Shown in pieces: positions 59,337 to 64,000 of a DNA stretch of 64,000 nucleotides. Within the stretch, counting starts at the first letter, position 1. Every line of letters starts with the position of its first letter. Made by a program: the position numbers and the translations under genes. The notes beneath the pieces are model-generated. The model worked only from the letters and a program-made list of their open reading frames with translations, made no database searches and was not told where the DNA came from. The stretch is from Utricularia gibba (Eukaryota; Streptophyta; Magnoliopsida; Lamiales; Lentibulariaceae): contig NEEC01000008.1 of assembly GCA_002189035.1 (NCBI GenBank), positions 2,294,001-2,358,000 of the forward strand, written 5' to 3'.

Positions 59337-62300
59337 CTAAGCTGAGCTCCGTGTCAAGAAATCATTTACTGCAAGGTTTGTATCCCCATGTGACACAGCA
59401 TCTTCAGGATCTGGCATGTAAAGACTCGAGACAGAAACCTGAACAAACATGAGGGCGTTCTTAATACACGTGTAATGAAAGTAAATAAACTGCCAACTAG
59501 GATCACTCGATATAGTGTATACGTACAATTCACAATTAGCATTGGAAATGCGAAAAATCATTCGGAAAAAAAAGTGGGATCTGATATCAAATTTCACAAA
59601 TCTGGGTCTTTTTTGGAAGTCATAGAAACTTACCTTTGTATCAAGTAAAACCTCCCAGAGGCCTCACGAATGATGCATGCACCATGGGCTTTTAACCATT
59701 CCGTGCATTCCTCTAATCCATCTGCTTTGTCATCCATACATGTGTCATTCGTTGGCGGTGTATTACGAAATCCCAGGATTTGAGAAAGATATGAAACAGG
59801 AACTGTTGGACGGTATGATCTTGACATACATTTTACAGCTGCATATCGCATTTTTTCAGCATACAGATCTGCAATCGAAAACGATTGCATTAGCATTTGA
59901 GAGTACAGGTGGAAATGGTTGAAACAAATGTTTTAACTGCATCAGAAAATACGATGTGCAAAGAACGTACCCATAAATAATGCATTAAGATTTGGTGCAG
60001 AGTTGTAGAGTTTAAAAAACATCACATAATTTCCTGCTGTCACAGCGGCTCGAACAGAGAGGGCATGTTTAACTGCTTCGTCTTCCTTAGCCAACTCAGA
60101 TAATCTGCAAAGTGGACAACTAGAAAGTTAAGCATAAACAGAAAATCGCGATGTCACCACCCATCAAACTCTTACTGCCATACCTTGACATGGCTGATAG
60201 CAGGTCTCTGTTATTATTTGAGTGTAAAATTACAGATAGCAAATTGTAGGCAGCAAATTCCATGTGGCATCCAATAATTCCCTCTGCATAGAGAGTTTTC
60301 AATTGTGATTGGCACTGCAAAGAAAAAAGTGGTCAGGATCTAACAGTAAGAAGTTGCAAGAGTTAACAGTGAGGAACTCAAACAGCCACTGTCGGCAACA
60401 AAAGTATCTCAAGCACTGATCATGACCTCCAGGGTCCATCCATTATTCACAACTGAAGCAACGAGGATTTAGAAGGCAGCATGTGGCAGGTATAAGAATC
60501 ACAAGGAAAGAAAGAAACGAAGTATGGAGAGAATTCAAGCACTGGTGCTTCTCAACAGATCTTAGAAAAAAAACTTAAATAATGCAGCACAGCAGCCAAA
60601 CAGAAACATGACATGTGCCGGCTGAGTGGTTATCATAAAAAACCTGATTATATTCTGGCAAGTCCCCAGCTTCTATGGCAAATCTTGCGTGAGTTTCATA
60701 AACCTAGCATCAAATAAAAAACAAAAAAACAAACAACGGTTAAGTAATGGTGCTGTGTACAATTATTAGAACAATGCATTATTACACATCATATGGAAAA
60801 GGTGTTAAAAAAAAAGAATCTCAAAACCAGCAGAAGAAACAAAAAATAAAGCATATGATGACATTAGTACCTTAGCTGTGAATTCATTCCGTATGTGCTG
60901 TACAGTAAGATCTTGCCTTATTGACTTCAGCTGATCGCACTTATAAAGATAATTTTTAGGAGAGTTTTGAACCATTGATAAAGCTTTTTCTAACACGTCC
61001 TCGGGTCTCACCTGCAATTGGAAAAGAGATTCATGTACATTAGCATCATCACCCATTAGCCACTCACTTTCAGCACATACAGATGCTTTCAAAGCTTACA
61101 GTAGCCGGATCAGGCGCTGAAGTAAGACGCAAGTAACGTTTTTCAATTTCTTGGCATGTCCCCTTGATGATTAGAGCATCCCAGTCAATATCTTCAACGG
61201 CTCTGCTCCCACTTTCCTCAAAAGATCTACTCAGAACTAAGGCACTGGCCCGTCTTGCATGAAAATGACCAGAATTAGAAGCCACGCCATTTTTTTTTCC
61301 GAGGCTTTCCTGAGACTGCTTTGAATGTCCTCTTTCAAAACGCTTTGAACGATTTTCACGTCTTCTCTTCTCCTCAGGTGTATCTGCAAGTGCAATTGCA
61401 GCTGCATAGTACTTCGTCAAATTTTGCTCCTTGTCACTATCACTAGATGATCCATTATCATTAGTCACATTCAAATCATCATTAACTCGCTGCCTCTTAG
61501 CAGGTCTTGCAGCATTTTTACGAAAACTTTCCTGATCTGTTAAAGAATATTTTGTTCCCAAATCACCTTTATTCTCTGTTAGTCCACCAGACAACTGCAA
61601 GTTGCAGATACAGTACATTGGCATTGTTCAGATGATAAGATACATGTAACCATCACAAACAGAAGCATAAACTCCATATCTTCAGTACATATCACAACAA
61701 AAAAACTACGCATCTACATCTCCCTTTATGTTACCCCCATTGGCAGCCTTACTCTATACAACAGGTAACGGAAGCGTACTCACCATATATTACACAGCAT
61801 CATTTAAGATAGCAAGGAGCTTGTTTTAATTTTTTTTGACTACCTATGTCTAGTTTTAAATTTTTTTAACTACCTATGCCTATGGTGTTACCCCCACATG
61901 CAGCCTTAATCTATAAAGCGGGTTGCAAGAGCATGCACAAAGCACACTCTGCGGCATCATTCTGAAAAACCATCAGGCATACCTGCCTAAGATAGTAAAG
62001 AAATATTCAACCTTATCTAGACTACCCCAACATGGAAATTGAAGACATAATCAACATCAGTAAAATGAAAAGTATGTCCCTTTTGTTACCTGACTGGAAT
62101 TCCAAAAACCATATCCAGAAGAAGCATAAGAACCGTTAGCAGGTGTCCCAACCTTTTTCTCCTCTTGGATAGGTTCCCACCTACTTTTAGGTCGTCGAGG
62201 GCTCTTACTCTTTTGAATCAGAAAATCCGGTACCAAAAATGGCCCATTTCTGGATTGGGAAAAACATAAGTTTAGTATCTTGTTTTAAAATTAAGGACCA

Positions 62301-63600
62301 TATATGGCACAACATAAGCATACGTGTCATTCACTATATCATCGTTTGGTAAAGGGAAAAGAGGTTCAACATCCCAATCCCTTGTGTGAAGTGTACCTTC
62401 AGCAGTTGCTCTTGTAATTACCTAGAAAAAATGTGATCAATCACATGCCATATACATTATACAACATCCTTTTTATTGGGAAACAATAGGAAGATACCAT
62501 TCATGAAAGAGGAAATTAAGGAAACAAAAATTCAAAACTCCTATATGCCAAGATAACAATAGAATTATCCAGGTTAAAAAAACATCTAGGAATTTTGGAT
62601 AACGGACCTGATAACTAGGCACCATGAAAAACATTGCAAGACAATTTTGATTTATCAGATTCTATTTCACACTCAAAATCAAGACACATAGAGCCTTACC
62701 TCCTTCATGATAGCTTGGGATGCTAGCTTTTGCCTATCATTTTTGCAACGAGATAAAGCACGCTCAACATAACCACGCAATGATGTTGGGAAGGTACCTG
62801 TCTGCAAAAACAAAACTACTGCTTTACAAGTGTTTCTTGTATGATATTGCAAATATCAAAGAGCAAAAAAGAAGCAACAAACCTTCAAAAAAATTTTGGA
62901 AAAATTGAAGTACAAGGTTTATAAAATCATTGCTTTGGTGTCAATGTCCAGAAGAAACACTTAGTAAACCCATTCCAGTGTGCATAAAACACTTAGTAAG
63001 CCCACTCCACAAACCATGAATAATGTAACCGTGCAAATAATTTTTGGCACATAGCATGATGATTGACACCAAAGCTACGATTATCGAAAATTGCACATAA
63101 CATGATGATCAAATACGTCTGAAAGAATGGCCCAATTATAAAGCTCTAACCTTGAGCATGGATTCAGCTTCTTCATGAGATACAACCTTTTCAGATGGTT
63201 TGCCTGCCTTGACACTGACATATGCTGGCCTTGACGTCATAATGGGTTTAACACTATCTTTTTCACATCTAGGTAAAGTTACAGGTAGGTTGGATGCAAT
63301 TCTTGGATTGGTAGGAATTTGCACCTTGCAAGCCTTTCGTGGATCTAACAGTTCTGGAGGTTGTGGTACAGCATGGGAATTTGAATGCTGATTTTGAGCG
63401 CCCTGATAACCTGAAGTATCCAGAACAGCAGAGCCATGAGCATATGAAATATTATGCGGAATTTTAGAGCTTTCATATGGTAGTGTTAATTCTGATGTCT
63501 TTTGACCAAGTGGTGGTACTGAATTCAGCAGATTATTTTGGGTATTGGGAGCAAAATAATTCCAGTAGCTCTCAGGTGCATTTCCCGATGAAGAATCCAC
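59337..63600 (-). CDS. SAC3A: SAC3/GANP family protein (SAC3A-like), 3' part, frameshift near the end; 5' part beyond the window
   Basis: Eleven visible exons: 63600-63151, 62801-62700, 62421-62324, 62249-62090, 61594-61100, 61011-60871, 60703-60644, 60314-60184, 60104-59971, 59868-59634, 59438-59337, about 702 residues. SAC3/GANP proteins are scaffolds of mRNA export and splicing-linked complexes. The low-complexity N-terminal part ends in a basic segment (PEEKRRRENRSKRFERG). The SAC3/GANP domain follows (RYLRLTSAPDP, RPEDVLEKAL, YKCDQLKSIRQDLTVQHIRNEF, RFAIEAGDLPEYNQ, EFAAYNLL). In exon 59868-59634 the frame leaves the family pattern at a CCC run (59654-59656): one more base would give LLDTK, then SLYMPDPEDAVSHGD and NDFLTR from the last exon. 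As written, translation ends early with a wrong tail. The start codon lies to the right of the window. Confidence 0.9.
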
Positions 63601-64000
63601 CTGACATGAAAATTCAGGCATAAGAAAAGTGGCATATAGCGCTGATGATAGCACCCTCTAACCCCAAAAACAAACAAAGTGGTCTTGAAACACAGGGAAA
63701 AAGCTCCCTTTCAGGCAACAAGGAATACAAATTGAGGAAAACTGCAACAATGAAGTAATAATCTTGTTTCATTAATAGAAGAAAATTGAAAAAAAAAAAA
63801 GTAAGAACACGGGTTTACTATATCTGCCCTTGTGGTAGTTGCAGAACATCACCGTTTGGCTGACATTATGCTGATCGATTGCTACATCTTATAAAAACCC
63901 AACTTCTTTATCACTTAATTTACTATGCCAGAGAAATTAGTATCCATCACAATTCATTTTCATTACTAAACAAGCCTATCATAATCTCCATGTATATGTG
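63601..64000. other. intron of the SAC3-like gene up to the window edge
   Basis: No exon-like frame recognised. The acceptor of the next visible exon (TTCATGTCAG) ends at 63601. Confidence 0.55.

Noticed and set aside
59337-59597. 86-codon frame at the 3' end of the SAC3-like gene taken as a separate protein
   Set aside because: Its first half is intron; only 59438-59337 is exon and it continues the SAC3 family sequence.

Overview
This is a plant nuclear segment, most likely from a eudicot. Its genes are intron-rich with GT-AG junctions and AT-rich introns. It carries plant-only families (dirigent, CRINKLY4-related receptor kinase, DETOXIFICATION/MATE, CYP77A, KCS, PADRE/DUF4228, DHAR, SULTR4) and a Ty1/copia retrotransposon. 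There are no operons, CRISPR arrays or rRNA genes, and I recognised no tRNA gene. The species cannot be named from the sequence.

Layout, left to right: the 3' part of a copia element with its LTR (1-2375) cuts a dirigent gene (2376-2759, -). A second dirigent gene has a frameshift (3810-4354, -). Next come a CCR4-like receptor kinase (5368-8081, +), a bZIP29/30-type relic (8212-9110, +) and plastid amidophosphoribosyltransferase (9470-11175, -). These are followed by a small membrane protein (13016-13381, -), V-ATPase subunit c (13693-14512, +), the meiotic helicase MER3/RCK in 27 exons (15434-21518, -) and a cyclin-D1-binding-protein homolog (22198-23897, -). Four tandem MATE transporters, all on the minus strand, span 24418-35680. 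Then come a PADRE protein (38115-38970, +), a proline-rich wall-type protein (40377-40846, +), CYP77A (42415-43932, -), a 3-ketoacyl-CoA synthase (47014-49246, +), a SULTR4 sulfate transporter (49991-55740, -), a dehydroascorbate reductase (56341-58057, -) and the 3' part of a SAC3/GANP gene that runs off the right edge (59337-63600, -).

Most genes are independent housekeeping or stress genes. Three arrangements may matter together: the MATE tandem array with paralogous promoters; CYP77A and KCS, two cuticular-lipid genes placed head to head; and the tight divergent pair of the small membrane protein and V-ATPase c.

The main cross-window observation is that at least five otherwise well-preserved genes, plus the start region of a sixth, are each out of frame by exactly one lost base at or in a homopolymer or near-homopolymer (six sites). 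This looks more like consensus error in the assembly than six independent pseudogenisations, and it matters for anyone using these translations. I found no convincing undescribed biological system.
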